DNA of 47,133 bases from contig NZ_LR735028.1 in NCBI RefSeq assembly GCF_900009265.2, positions 16,084 through 63,216 of the forward strand, in the 5' to 3' direction. The first letter of the stretch is position 1. Every line of letters begins with the position of its first letter. The notes below the pieces were generated by a model. It saw only the letters and a list, made by a program, of their open reading frames with translations. It searched no databases and was not told the origin of the DNA. A program made the position numbers and the translations under genes. Origin of the DNA: Planktothrix paucivesiculata PCC 9631. Lineage in GTDB: Bacteria; Cyanobacteriota; Cyanobacteriia; Cyanobacteriales; Microcoleaceae. Of this stretch, positions 33,650 through 42,308 are shown one piece after another.

Positions 33650-34294
33650 ATGATCACCGTAGCATTACCTAAAGGCGCTTTATTGATAGAAACGATTCGG
33701 CTTCTGCAAGCTGTCGGACTTGATTTTAGCGGTTTTTTAGATCCCAGCAATCGACAACTTCAAATTCATGATCCCACCCAAACGGCCAAGGCGTTATTAG
33801 TGCGGGCGCAAGATGTCCCGGTTTATGTGGAATATGGTCAGGCCCAGTTAGGCATTGTCGGTTATGATGTCCTGCGGGAGAAAAAGCCGCAAGTGGCTTC
33901 ACTGGTTGATCTCAAGTTTGGCAAGTGCCGGATGTCGGTTGCGGTTAAACAATCAAGTCCTTATCAAATTCCGGTAGAATTACCGCCCCATAGTCGGGTT
34001 GCTTCTAAATTTGTCCACTGTGCCAGCGAGTATTTTGAGAGTTTGGATTTACCTGTAGAAATTATACCACTCTATGGTTCTGTGGAATTAGGGCCGATTA
34101 CGGGAATGTCTGAAGCGATTGTGGATTTAGTTTCTACGGGTAAAACATTACAGCAAAATGGATTGACAGAAATTGAGGTTTTATTTGAAAGTACCGCCTA
34201 CTTAATTGCCCATCCCTTAAGTTATCGTTTGAATACGGGTGGACTGAAAGATTTAATTACTCAAATTGAAGAACAATTAACAGTTAAATGTTAA
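33650..34294 (+). CDS. hisG: ATP phosphoribosyltransferase, short form
   Basis: HisG catalyses the first step of histidine synthesis, joining ATP and PRPP. At 214 residues this is the short form, which lacks the C-terminal His-binding domain and needs HisZ as regulatory subunit; hisZ is not in the window. Motifs are [23 protein letters not shown] at the N-terminus, [16 protein letters not shown], and the PRPP loop region [23 protein letters not shown] with the E-A-I-V-D-L core. It is divergent from the GST gene with only about 100 bases between the start codons. Confidence 0.96.
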   Translation: MITVALPKGALLIETIRLLQAVGLDFSGFLDPSNRQLQIHDPTQTAKALLVRAQDVPVYVEYGQAQLGIVGYDVLREKKPQVASLVDLKFGKCRMSVAVKQSSPYQIPVELPPHSRVASKFVHCASEYFESLDLPVEIIPLYGSVELGPITGMSEAIVDLVSTGKTLQQNGLTEIEVLFESTAYLIAHPLSYRLNTGGLKDLITQIEEQLTVKC

Positions 34295-34299
34295 TTGTT

Positions 34300-34360
34300 G
34301 TAGGGGCAGGTTCGTCCAGATTTAGGTGATTAACAAAGATCTAAAAGAACCTGCCCGTAC
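34300..34360. repeat. GTAGGGGCAGGTTC inverted repeat after hisG
   Basis: Arms at 34300-34313 and 34347-34360 match in 13 of 14 positions with a 33-base spacer. It belongs to the same GTAGGGGC-type palindromic repeat family seen at 1026, 39218, 39297 and 47090 and may act as a terminator for hisG. Confidence 0.7.
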
Positions 34361-34387
34361 CAAATTAAGTTTTAACTCTTAACTCTT

Positions 34388-34411
34388 GGGGACGTGCCAA
34401 GAGCGCGTCTC
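34388..34411. repeat. Degenerate GGACGTGCC...GCGTCTC repeat
   Basis: A decayed copy of the 3272/31570 palindromic family between hisG and the ABC transporter gene. Confidence 0.4.
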
Positions 34412-34448
34412 TAAACTGAACACTAATTACTTTTAATTCTTACACTGA

Positions 34449-34469
34449 TAACTGCTAACTGCTAACTGA
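34449..34469. repeat. Heptamer tandem repeat (TAACTGC x3)
   Basis: Two perfect TAACTGC units and a third ending in A, just 6 bases before the start codon of the ABC transporter gene. The array occupies the position where a Shine-Dalgarno site would be, and none is visible. Confidence 0.7.
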
Positions 34470-34474
34470 TTAAA

Positions 34475-36313
34475 ATGGCTACCCTAATTTCTCCTAACAA
34501 TACTCCTAACTCCCGTGAAACAGATTGGCGCTTACTACTGCGGGTTGCTGAGTATGCGAAACGCAATCAACGGTTATTAATTTTGTGCTTAATTTTATTA
34601 ATTCCCCTATCGGTTTCCGGTGCAGTTCAACCGATTATAGTCGGACAAGCGATTTCTCTGATTCGTCAAGAACCGACCACCCATCCTTGGCTCAGAGAAA
34701 TGTCTGTATCGGATGGATTGAATATTTTAGCAATGATTCTTCTGATCACAATTTTAGTCCGATTTTTACTGCAAGCCATTCAAGGATATTGGGTACAAAA
34801 AATTGGTCAACAAATCACGACGGATATCAGAAATGATTTATTTGATCATGTCACCTCTTTAGCGGTGAAATTTTTCGATCGCACTCCCGTAGGACGATTA
34901 ATTACCCGTTTAACCAGTGATGTTGATGCCTTGGGGGATGTATTTTCTACGGGGGCAATTGGGATTATTAATGATTTATTTTCCATTTTAGTCATTGCCA
35001 TTTTAATGTTTATGATGCAATGGAAATTAGCATTGATTTTAGTTTTGATGATGGTTCCGGTAACGGCTGTAATTGTTTATTTTCAACAACAATACCGAAA
35101 AGCCAATTATAAATCCAGAGACGAACTTTCTAATCTTAATTCCCAGCTTCAAGAAAATATGGTAGGAATTGGGGTAGTACAATTATTTCGCCGAGAAAGA
35201 TTTAATTCTGAATTATTTCGGGCTACTAATCTGCGGTATATTAAAGCAGTAGATGAGACTATTTTTTACGATTCGGCGGTATCTGCAACTTTGGAATGGA
35301 TTGCCTTAATTGCCATTGGCGTTGTTCTCTGGTTTGGCGGTCAGCAAGTTGTAGAAAATGAATTAACTTTTGGGACGTTATCGACTTTTATTTTATATGC
35401 CCAACGATTATTTGATCCACTGCGACAATTTGCGGAAAAATTCACGGCTATTCAATCAGGATTAACCGCAATTGAACGGATTAATAATATTCTCAATGAA
35501 CCGATAGAAATTCAGGATCTTGATCAAATTACTGCCCATCTTTCCACCTTAGATTCTGATGATCATAACTGGGTACAAATGGGAGAAATTCGGTTTGAAA
35601 ATGTTTGGTTTGCCTATAAAGATGATGACTATGTGATCAAAAACCTGAATTTAACCATTCGTCCCGGGGAAAAAGTGGCTTTAGTTGGGCCGACGGGGGC
35701 TGGAAAAAGTACAATTATTCGGCTCCTGTGTCGATTATATGAACCGACTCAAGGACGAATTTTAGTCGATGGGATTGATATTCGAGAGTTACGCCAAACT
35801 GAACTTAGACGTCATATTGGGGTGATTTTACAGGATGGTTTTTTATTCGCTGGAGATGTTAAAAGTAATATTACCCTGGGAGAATCCTATAGTTTTGAAG
35901 ACATTGAACAGGCGGCGAAAAGTACGAATGTCAATCGTTTTATTGAACAGTTACCCCAAGGATATAATACCGAACTTCGAGAACGGGGAACTAATTTATC
36001 CAGTGGTCAAAAACAACTGTTAGCCTTTGCCCGAGCCGCTATTCGGAATCCTCAAATTTTAGTCTTAGATGAAGCTACGGCTAATTTAGATGTGGGAACG
36101 GAAGTTTTAATTCAAGAAGCCTTAGAACGTCTGTTAAAAGAACGTACTGCGATTATTATTGCTCACCGTCTTTCAACCATTAGAAATGTGGATCGAATTT
36201 TAGTATTAAAACGGGGTCAATTGGTTGAGTCGGGAAGTCATGATGATCTGCTGACACAAAATGGATTGTATGCCAGTTTATATAACTTGCAAATGTTAAC
36301 AATAAAGGAATAG
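34475..36313 (+). CDS. ABC exporter half-transporter (ATP-binding and permease)
   Basis: A 612-residue type IV ABC exporter that should work as a homodimer or with an unseen partner. Six TMs span about residues 30-330 (first LLILCLILLIPLSVSGAVQP), with the coupling region KFFDRTPVGRLITRLTSDVDALG. The nucleotide-binding domain (about 370-600) has Walker A VGPTGAGKST, a Q-loop, the signature LSSGQKQ (LSGGQ variant), Walker B ILVLDEATANLD and the switch IIAHRLSTIRN. The relatively short TM part and the FDR/GRL motif fit MdlB/MsbA-like exporters of lipids or drugs. A heptamer repeat replaces the usual ribosome-binding site. Confidence 0.94.
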   Translation: MATLISPNNTPNSRETDWRLLLRVAEYAKRNQRLLILCLILLIPLSVSGAVQPIIVGQAISLIRQEPTTHPWLREMSVSDGLNILAMILLITILVRFLLQAIQGYWVQKIGQQITTDIRNDLFDHVTSLAVKFFDRTPVGRLITRLTSDVDALGDVFSTGAIGIINDLFSILVIAILMFMMQWKLALILVLMMVPVTAVIVYFQQQYRKANYKSRDELSNLNSQLQENMVGIGVVQLFRRERFNSELFRATNLRYIKAVDETIFYDSAVSATLEWIALIAIGVVLWFGGQQVVENELTFGTLSTFILYAQRLFDPLRQFAEKFTAIQSGLTAIERINNILNEPIEIQDLDQITAHLSTLDSDDHNWVQMGEIRFENVWFAYKDDDYVIKNLNLTIRPGEKVALVGPTGAGKSTIIRLLCRLYEPTQGRILVDGIDIRELRQTELRRHIGVILQDGFLFAGDVKSNITLGESYSFEDIEQAAKSTNVNRFIEQLPQGYNTELRERGTNLSSGQKQLLAFARAAIRNPQILVLDEATANLDVGTEVLIQEALERLLKERTAIIIAHRLSTIRNVDRILVLKRGQLVESGSHDDLLTQNGLYASLYNLQMLTIKE

Positions 36314-36348
36314 GTAATTACGAATTACGAATTGGTAATAAACTGGTA

Positions 36349-36652
36349 CAGGACTTACGCAAGCAGGCTATATATAGCGTGTCAAAAGTAGGCGATCGCA
36401 TACCAATGATAATAGCAATCGCCCTAAAAAGTCCTAATTATTTATTTTCCCCCCAATGTTGGGGGCTAGGGGGCTAGATGGCTTGAAATGTATAGTGTAT
36501 TTTCCGCCTAAATCCCCCAAAATTTGGGGACTTTAAGAGGTTGTCCTGTTAAAGCGATCTCGTTTGAGTTACGAGCGCGATGGCAGTACCGCCGCCTGTC
36601 GGCATCGCCAACTCATTAGTACGCTACATATAGCATAACTGCGTAAGTCCTG
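36349..36652. mobile_element. 304-bp miniature element with AGGACTTACGCA ends
   Basis: Terminal repeats start CAGGACTTACGCA and, after a variable stretch, both continue to GCTATAT(A/G)TAGCGT; about 26 of 32 outer positions are complementary. There is no transposase inside. Internal segments differ from those of the 39170 element, so only the ends define the family. It lies between the ABC gene and the STRR array at 36665. Confidence 0.75.
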
Positions 36653-36664
36653 CACTGCTTACTG

Positions 36665-36692
36665 TTCCCTGTTCCCTGTTCCCTGTTCCCTA
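36665..36692. repeat. Heptamer tandem repeat (TTCCCTG x3, TTCCCTA)
   Basis: Four units of the array type found at 31612-31667, next to the right end of the miniature element. Confidence 0.85.
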
Positions 36693-36713
36693 GTGCGTAG
36701 CACTATAACTGAT

Positions 36714-38948
36714 TTATATGCCCGTTGCTGGAGTGGTCAGGGGTTTATTCAACTCAATCGGAGGTTGATTTGATACTTCTGGGATGGGGGGCGGTTCTGG
36801 GGATGGTTGATCATAGGTTTCAACGGGGGGTTGTGCCTGTTCCACCGGAGATTCGTAGGTTTCGGCGGGGGGTTGATATTCCGGTTGCGGGGCGGGGGGA
36901 TTTAACCATTGTTGCCAATCTTGGATTTGGGCTTGAGCTTGGGAATAGGCGGCACTTTGAGGGGGAATTTTCTTTAAGATCCCAATGGCGCCAGGGACAT
37001 CATAGGTGGACTGATCTAAACCCAATTGCAATAGATTTTGACCCCATTGATCAATCAGTTGCTCAACCCGACTCCTTAATCTACTGGAATTGGAGACTTG
37101 ATTGGCCATTCTAATCGCTGCCACATAGGAGTCCGGGGTTCCCGGTGAGGCTAGAGTTTCGGAATTACGAAGGTTTTCGGCATCTCGGAGTTGGCTTTTC
37201 CACTGGCTAATTTTAGTTTTGGCGGTGTTGTATAATACGATACCAGAGTTGATTTGTTGGGCTTGGGCGATCGCCTCGGCATAATTGCCTTCGGTTGCCA
37301 ACTGTTCAGCCCGATCTAAAATAGGCTGATATTCTAATCGCTGACTGCGATCTGTCCATTGGCCAATCTGATTTTGAGCCGTTTCATAGAGGGTGCGTCC
37401 TCTACCAATTTTTTGGGCCTGGGCGATCGCTTGTTTGAGAGAATCAGCATCGCCAAAACTGGCCAACTGTTCCGCCGTATCTAATAACGGTCTATCTTCA
37501 ATTTCTTCGATCCGCCTGATCCAACTGACCATTTCAGTTTTAGCCTCGGTTCCCCGGGGGTTCGAGGCTGGGATAGTTTGAACTTGGGCAATGGCCGCCC
37601 GCAGGTCACTAACACCGCCGGGTTGGGCTAATTGTCGCGCCCGTTCTAGGGTAGCAACATCGGCAATGGAGCCTTGCCAATTGCGAATATAGGATTGAGC
37701 TTTTTGATAAAGCGGTCGATCTTGACCAATTTTTTGAGCTTGGACGATCGCATCTTTTAAACCCGCCACCGTATCTAATAAAGCTGGAACATTAGCTTTT
37801 GCTAAGACCGTAAAATCCTTAACATTTTCTTGTAAATTCGCACTGCCGGGAATTTTATTGGCGATATTAATTGCTTCTTGCCAGTTGCCATTTTTGAGGG
37901 TTTCTTCCGCCAAATTCATCATTTTATTGCCGACGGTGGTAATTTCTTTTTGTCCGGCTTCTTTTAAATAACTTTCAGTAGATAGTTGGTCAATTAACTT
38001 AGTTGCTTCTATCCAACTGTCTAAACTGTTTTCTGCAATTAAACCCCTAGCTTTGGCTAATTTTTGGCTATCTTCGCGGGTAATCGCAATCAAATCCGTC
38101 AGTTCTTGATATTTAGTTGTTCCCCAATAATTATTCCCTAAATTTAATAATAAAGTTGCTTCTTTGAACGCCAAATTTAACTTTTCTTGGCGCATTAATT
38201 CTTCGGATTTCTGATAGGTTTCTTCGGCTTTATCCCAAATAGAATTCCATTGGTCAATCCGTTTAGAAACTTCGGCGGCGGCGGGAGTATGTTCCGGGGT
38301 TTTTTCTGCCGAGGCGATGGCTTCTGAAAGTTGTCCGGCTTGAAACATTTCCTCAGCCAAATTCAGAATATCCATTGACCAGTTTTCAATTTGGCGATTA
38401 ATTTCCGGGCGCAGGGGATGATCTTTCGATAAACTATTCACTAAATCAATAGCGACTAATAAGTCTTGAACAGTTTGTTTATTGGCGGCGGACTCTGCAC
38501 AATATAACCGTAGGGAAGCCGAGGCTACGGGCCAGAAAATTTTAGGACAATTGGGTAAAGCCGGCAAACGGAACAACAGACTCACGGCTAAGACCCCAAT
38601 TCCCCCCGGAACCAAAATCAATAGTGCTAAGACCAGGGGCAGCAGGTTAACGGGAATAGTTTTGGGAAAAACAAAGGGTTGGCGTTTTTTGGGTTGAGGA
38701 GAAGATGAGGCTTGAGGCTGTTGATAAAGCACCATCTGGCCGGCCGTTTCTGTCAATGCGGGGGAATTCGGTGTTTCATCGGCCGTTGGTTGGGGGGTAT
38801 TCCCGGCTTCCAAGCTCGTGCAAAGTTCTTTCAGCCATTCCGCACGACTTTTTCTCACCAGGGAACGAATCGGAACTTGGGGCGAACTCCCTGAAGCAGT
38901 GGCATTAGAAGATGGGCTTTGACTTTGTTCTTGTTGGTTTTCGCTCAT
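36714..38948 (-). CDS. Large membrane-anchored helical-repeat protein, unknown
   Basis: A 744-residue protein. Residues 1-100 are polar and probably disordered. One or two hydrophobic segments (about 104-140; INLLPLVLALLILVPGGIGVLAV-like) are followed by about 550 residues of helical repeats. Units of about 60 residues recur, each with A-I-A-Q-A-Q-K-I, a short loop with G-R-x-L-Y, and A-Q-x-x-I-x-x-W, reminiscent of TPR/Sel1 solenoids. The last 80 residues are Pro/Glu/Gln-rich. Cyanobacterial genomes carry homologues often labelled as chromosome-segregation-like; I do not endorse that. The ATG at 38948 is preferred; the longer frame (38999) has an atypical leader. A periplasmic scaffold is a guess. 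Confidence 0.75.
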   Translation of the reverse strand: MSENQQEQSQSPSSNATASGSSPQVPIRSLVRKSRAEWLKELCTSLEAGNTPQPTADETPNSPALTETAGQMVLYQQPQASSSPQPKKRQPFVFPKTIPVNLLPLVLALLILVPGGIGVLAVSLLFRLPALPNCPKIFWPVASASLRLYCAESAANKQTVQDLLVAIDLVNSLSKDHPLRPEINRQIENWSMDILNLAEEMFQAGQLSEAIASAEKTPEHTPAAAEVSKRIDQWNSIWDKAEETYQKSEELMRQEKLNLAFKEATLLLNLGNNYWGTTKYQELTDLIAITREDSQKLAKARGLIAENSLDSWIEATKLIDQLSTESYLKEAGQKEITTVGNKMMNLAEETLKNGNWQEAINIANKIPGSANLQENVKDFTVLAKANVPALLDTVAGLKDAIVQAQKIGQDRPLYQKAQSYIRNWQGSIADVATLERARQLAQPGGVSDLRAAIAQVQTIPASNPRGTEAKTEMVSWIRRIEEIEDRPLLDTAEQLASFGDADSLKQAIAQAQKIGRGRTLYETAQNQIGQWTDRSQRLEYQPILDRAEQLATEGNYAEAIAQAQQINSGIVLYNTAKTKISQWKSQLRDAENLRNSETLASPGTPDSYVAAIRMANQVSNSSRLRSRVEQLIDQWGQNLLQLGLDQSTYDVPGAIGILKKIPPQSAAYSQAQAQIQDWQQWLNPPAPQPEYQPPAETYESPVEQAQPPVETYDQPSPEPPPIPEVSNQPPIELNKPLTTPATGI

Positions 38949-38999
38949 TACAATTAACTCAAACGGCTTCAAGCAAACTAGGATTCTAACCCCATTCAA

Positions 39000-39168
39000 A
39001 GCCCGGGAAACACTCTGGGCTTCTTGGGTGTTATAGCATTACACAGACTCAAACAGCAAGGGGATCGAGGGATTTGGGGGAATTAGGAGCCACGGCTTAC
39101 CCCAGTCTCGGCCAACGGACTACAAGGGTTTAAAGATTTAGGCCTATTTGATTTCAGCTTAATCAAAA
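39000..39168. other. Gap upstream of the repeat-protein gene
   Basis: No gene or clear RNA is seen between the start of the repeat-protein gene (38948) and the miniature element at 39170. It probably holds the minus-strand promoter of that gene. Confidence 0.5.
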
Positions 39169-39169
39169 C

Positions 39170-39359
39170 AGGACTTACGCAAAACAACCATATCTATAGC
39201 AATCCTAAATAGGTTATGGTAGGGGCAATTCATGAATTACCCCTACCACAACGATTAAATTTCAACAAATATTACAACTTAAATAGGATTGCTATAGTAG
39301 GGGCGAACGGCCGTTCGCCCCTACAGATGGTGTATAATTGGGTATTCTGCGTAAGTCCT
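39170..39359. mobile_element. Miniature element with a second element nested inside
   Basis: Perfect 12-bp terminal repeats AGGACTTACGCA (39170-39181) and TGCGTAAGTCCT (39348-39359). The outer element carries a perfect 28-bp palindrome (39297-39324). Inside, 39197-39294 is a foreign 98-bp insert. The same outer sequence without the insert occurs at 47063-47133, base for base over the shared part. Confidence 0.85.
39197..39294. mobile_element. Nested 98-bp miniature element with TA target duplication
   Basis: The insert begins TAGCAATCCTA and ends TAGGATTGCTA, an 11-bp perfect terminal inverted repeat. It is flanked by TA on both sides (39195-39196 and 39295-39296), whereas the empty site at 47088-47089 has a single TA. 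This is the pattern of IS630/Tc1-mariner-type miniature elements. It contains a near-perfect GTAGGGGCAATTC palindrome (39219-39246) but no gene. Confidence 0.85.
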
Positions 39360-39379
39360 ACAAAAGTCAACTGGGGAAA

Positions 39380-39823
39380 TTAATTCGGTTTGACCTGAAC
39401 AGTTTTGAATTCTTGGAGTTGACAATCACCCAAGCGATTTACAATAGCGGAGTTGATCTCTTTTTGATTATTTTCCCAACTCATAACTCTATTTCTAAAC
39501 TGAATGTTTCCCGGGTTATAAGGATGCCAAATTTTTTCTATTTTCCTTAAATCTGCACAAGGAAGTTTGGCAATATCCCTTTTTTTTAATTCAACGGGAT
39601 CGGAATATTTAGGATTTTTGCCTAAAGCTAATAACATCACCCGGTAGGTTTGTCGTTCTGCTTTGGTAAATTGTTTGGCAGATAATAAATAGGCTAATCG
39701 TTCATAATCGGGTTTAACCTTAGTTTTTTCCGACACTGTAGCCGTCCTAGCTATTCCCATCACTAAAGATGTAATTGATGCGATTATACCCAATAAAACA
39801 ATAACTTTTTCTCGATTACCCAT
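39380..39823 (-). CDS. Membrane-anchored GUN4-like protein
   Basis: A 147-residue protein with an N-terminal signal anchor (VIVLLGIIASITSLVMGIA, about 7-25) and a GUN4-type domain: DYERLAYLLSAKQFTKAERQTYRVMLLALGK (about 39-69), then KLPCADLRKIEKIWHPYNPGNIQFRNRV, matching the DLR-x-I-D-x-L-W and F-G-F-S-V-Q part of the family. GUN4 binds porphyrins and stimulates Mg-chelatase; stand-alone GUN4 in cyanobacteria is larger and soluble. Here the last conserved part appears short, the FGFSVQ motif is degenerate (IQFRNRV), and the protein is exported or membrane-bound. Signalling or porphyrin sensing is possible; function is unknown. Confidence 0.75.
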   Translation of the reverse strand: MGNREKVIVLLGIIASITSLVMGIARTATVSEKTKVKPDYERLAYLLSAKQFTKAERQTYRVMLLALGKNPKYSDPVELKKRDIAKLPCADLRKIEKIWHPYNPGNIQFRNRVMSWENNQKEINSAIVNRLGDCQLQEFKTVQVKPN

Positions 39824-39941
39824 GTTAAATTAAAGTTAATTCGTTGTTGAGGTTTAGCCCTAATTGCAAAAATTATAAACCCTGAATCCACTCTTGACAC
39901 AAATTAAATTGAGGATAGGGTAAAAACCCTGCAATATTGAG

Positions 39942-41885
39942 TTAAAGTTGTTGTAATTTTTGATAACGACCTAACGCTAACAAGGGAAAATAATGTTGAT
40001 AGTAATGATATTTGATATAAAAATGACCCGGGAATCCAGTTCCCGTAAATTCCGATTCATCCCAGCGACCATCAGCTAGTTGGGTTGAAATTAAATAGTT
40101 AATTCCCCTTGGAATTGCCTCCAGTTTATCAGATTCCGTTGCCATTAACCCAATTAACGCCCAAGCCGTTTGTGATGGGGTACTAACGCCCTTTCCTTTC
40201 AATTTGGGGTCATTATAACTCTGGCAAGTTTCCCCCCAACCTCCATCAATATTTTGACAACTGACTAACCAATTTGCCCCCCTTTCTATTAAGGGGTTAA
40301 GAGAAGTATAACCCCAATTTTTATAAATCGGATTAATTACTGCTAAAGCTGATAATACTCCACTGGTTCCATAAATATAATTAACTCCCCAACGCCCGAA
40401 CCAACTCCCATCGGTTTCTTGTTCCTGTTTCAAATAGGAAATCGCCCGTTCAATTGAGGGTTTTAAAGATTGAATTTTCAATTGAAATTCTGAGGAATTA
40501 GGATCTAATTCTCCTAACATTTCAATCACTCTCGCTGTAACATCGGCCGTATTCGGATCAATCATGGCTTTTAAATCCCCATAGGGAACCGCATTAATCC
40601 AATCCTGATCATTATCCATGTCAAAAGCAGCCCAACCTCCGGGTTTACACTGCATTGAGAGCATCCAATCAATCCCTCTAATCATTGTTGCTATTTTCAA
40701 GGATTCATCAGCAATTTTAGCTTGATTTAATGCCATAACTACCACAGCAGAATCATCTAAATCAGGATAAAATCGATTCACAAATTCAAACGCCCACCCC
40801 CCAGGTTTTCCCCGTTTATTTTTAATTGTCCAATCTCCATAATCTAAAATTTGTTGACGAATTAACCATTCTGAACTTTGCATAATAGCAGAATGATTAG
40901 AGGTAATTCCTGATTCAATTAAAGCTCGAATTACCCAAGCTGTATCCCAAACTGGAGATATACAGGCTTGCATCCGATAACTTTCTTCTGTTTCTATGGC
41001 AAAATTATCTATAGCTTTTAAACCCCGTTGAATAATCGGATCAAATACCGGATAATCTAAGCATTTTAAGGCTAATAAAGAATTTAACATAGCCGGAATA
41101 ATTCCAGCCCAATCTCCAGTAACTTCTTGTCGTTCTAAAATCCATTTTTCTGCCGCTTGTAACCCGGCTTCTCGTAAGGGAACAAGATTAAAATTTTCGG
41201 CAAGTTTAAAAATATTATCTAACTCGATAAATATATCTGTCCAATCATTATTTTTAGACAGTTCAAAGATAGCATTTTCTCGTCCTTCTACATATAATTC
41301 ATCTAAATTAATACTAGAATCGAATCGAAATACAGGTTTTTTATCAAATACAATTAATAGAGGAACCGTACTACTTCTAGCCCAACTAGACATTTCATAA
41401 ATCGTAAAGGGAGAACCTTCGGGTAACAACATAATCCCAGGGGGAATTGAGGGAATCCCGCGCCAATCATAACATCCAATCAAGGCTAAATGTAGTTTTG
41501 TAAAAATCCGAGTTTTGGTAATTCCTCCCCGTTCTAAAATGAATTGTTTGGCTTTAATTAAAGCATAATCTGTTTCAGATACCCCCAATATTTTTAATGC
41601 CATATAGGCTTCAACGGTGGTACTCAGTTCCCCTCCATCCCCATAGAATAATTCCCAACCCCCATGATCTCGTTGTTGGGAACGTAGGTAGGTTTCGGCT
41701 TTAGATAAAGGGCGAGTTTTATCGGTTCCCCAAATCTTGTGTAAAAGGATAATTTCTGATATGATCGTGACATTAGATTCTAATTCAGCCCACCAATAAC
41801 CTTCGGGATATTGTTGAGATAAAAGAAAGTTTTGGCTGGCTGCGATCGCATCTTTTAATTGAGTTACAGAGATTTTATTTTCCAT
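39942..41885 (-). CDS. shc: Squalene-hopene cyclase
   Basis: This enzyme cyclises squalene to hopene/hopanol, the first committed step to hopanoids, at the membrane. The 647-residue protein has the family length. The catalytic DXDD motif is D375-L-D377-D378 (in DLDDSAVVV). Several QW repeats are visible (for example QQYPEGYWWAELES, SQQRDHGGWELFYGD, MQCKPGGWAAFD, KQEQETDGSWFGRWG, CQNIDGGWGE, TQLADGRWDE). The N-terminus has SVTQLKDAIAASQNFLL. The ATG at 41885 (MENKISV) is taken; an upstream ATG at 41909 is also possible, and neither has a clear ribosome-binding site. It is divergent from the DUF4160-DUF2442-hpnB operon. Confidence 0.96.
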   Translation of the reverse strand: MENKISVTQLKDAIAASQNFLLSQQYPEGYWWAELESNVTIISEIILLHKIWGTDKTRPLSKAETYLRSQQRDHGGWELFYGDGGELSTTVEAYMALKILGVSETDYALIKAKQFILERGGITKTRIFTKLHLALIGCYDWRGIPSIPPGIMLLPEGSPFTIYEMSSWARSSTVPLLIVFDKKPVFRFDSSINLDELYVEGRENAIFELSKNNDWTDIFIELDNIFKLAENFNLVPLREAGLQAAEKWILERQEVTGDWAGIIPAMLNSLLALKCLDYPVFDPIIQRGLKAIDNFAIETEESYRMQACISPVWDTAWVIRALIESGITSNHSAIMQSSEWLIRQQILDYGDWTIKNKRGKPGGWAFEFVNRFYPDLDDSAVVVMALNQAKIADESLKIATMIRGIDWMLSMQCKPGGWAAFDMDNDQDWINAVPYGDLKAMIDPNTADVTARVIEMLGELDPNSSEFQLKIQSLKPSIERAISYLKQEQETDGSWFGRWGVNYIYGTSGVLSALAVINPIYKNWGYTSLNPLIERGANWLVSCQNIDGGWGETCQSYNDPKLKGKGVSTPSQTAWALIGLMATESDKLEAIPRGINYLISTQLADGRWDESEFTGTGFPGHFYIKYHYYQHYFPLLALGRYQKLQQL

Positions 41886-41960
41886 TTTTATTGTTTTTGA
41901 GGATATCATTTTTTAAATGGGTTATAGACATTCTATCATATTTTTTATTGAATTAATCGG

Positions 41961-41982
41961 AAATTTATTATATAATAAATTT
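41961..41982. promoter_or_regulatory. 22-bp perfect palindrome between shc and the hpnB operon
   Basis: AAATTTATTAT followed directly by ATAATAAATTT forms a perfect 22-bp palindrome in the divergent intergenic region, 62 bases from the DUF4160 start and 76 from the shc start. Its length and position fit an operator controlling both directions, but such an AT-only palindrome may also arise by chance in AT-rich DNA or contain overlapping -10 elements. Confidence 0.5.
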
Positions 41983-42044
41983 TAAAGCTAATTTTGTAAT
42001 TTTCTGTTAACTGCCGATTTAATATTGTTATCAAGAAGGTGTTT

Positions 42045-42305
42045 ATGCCAGAAATTAGCCGATTTTTTGGGGCTGTAATTACTATGTATTATAACGATCA
42101 TCCTCCCCCTCATTTTCATGTTCGCTATGGTCAACAGAAGGCATTGATCAGCATTCAAACTGGAGAAATATTAGAAGGAAATCTTTCGCCCAGATTGCTA
42201 AAATTAATTCAAGAATGGACAGCATTATACAAAAATGAACTACTTGCTAATTGGGAATTAGCCCGACAAAATCTAATTTTGAATAAAATTGAACCCCTGG
42301 AGTAA
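42045..42305 (+). CDS. DUF4160 protein
   Basis: An 86-residue DUF4160 protein with the family core PEISRFFGAVITMYYNDHPPPHFHVRYG (about 2-29) and LSPRLLKLIQEWTALYKNELLANWELA in the helical half. DUF4160 genes commonly precede DUF2442 genes and are suspected toxin-antitoxin-like pairs, but no activity is established. The ATG at 42045 is preceded by AAGAAGG at a good distance (a GTG at 42039 is less likely). The next gene follows after 3 bases. Confidence 0.85.
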   Translation: MPEISRFFGAVITMYYNDHPPPHFHVRYGQQKALISIQTGEILEGNLSPRLLKLIQEWTALYKNELLANWELARQNLILNKIEPLE

Positions 42306-42308
42306 ATC

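Noticed and set aside
36725-37114. 129-codon plus-strand frame opposite the repeat-protein gene
   Set aside because: It is a complement of the Pro-rich and repeat-coding region of the minus-strand gene, with no domain or start signal.
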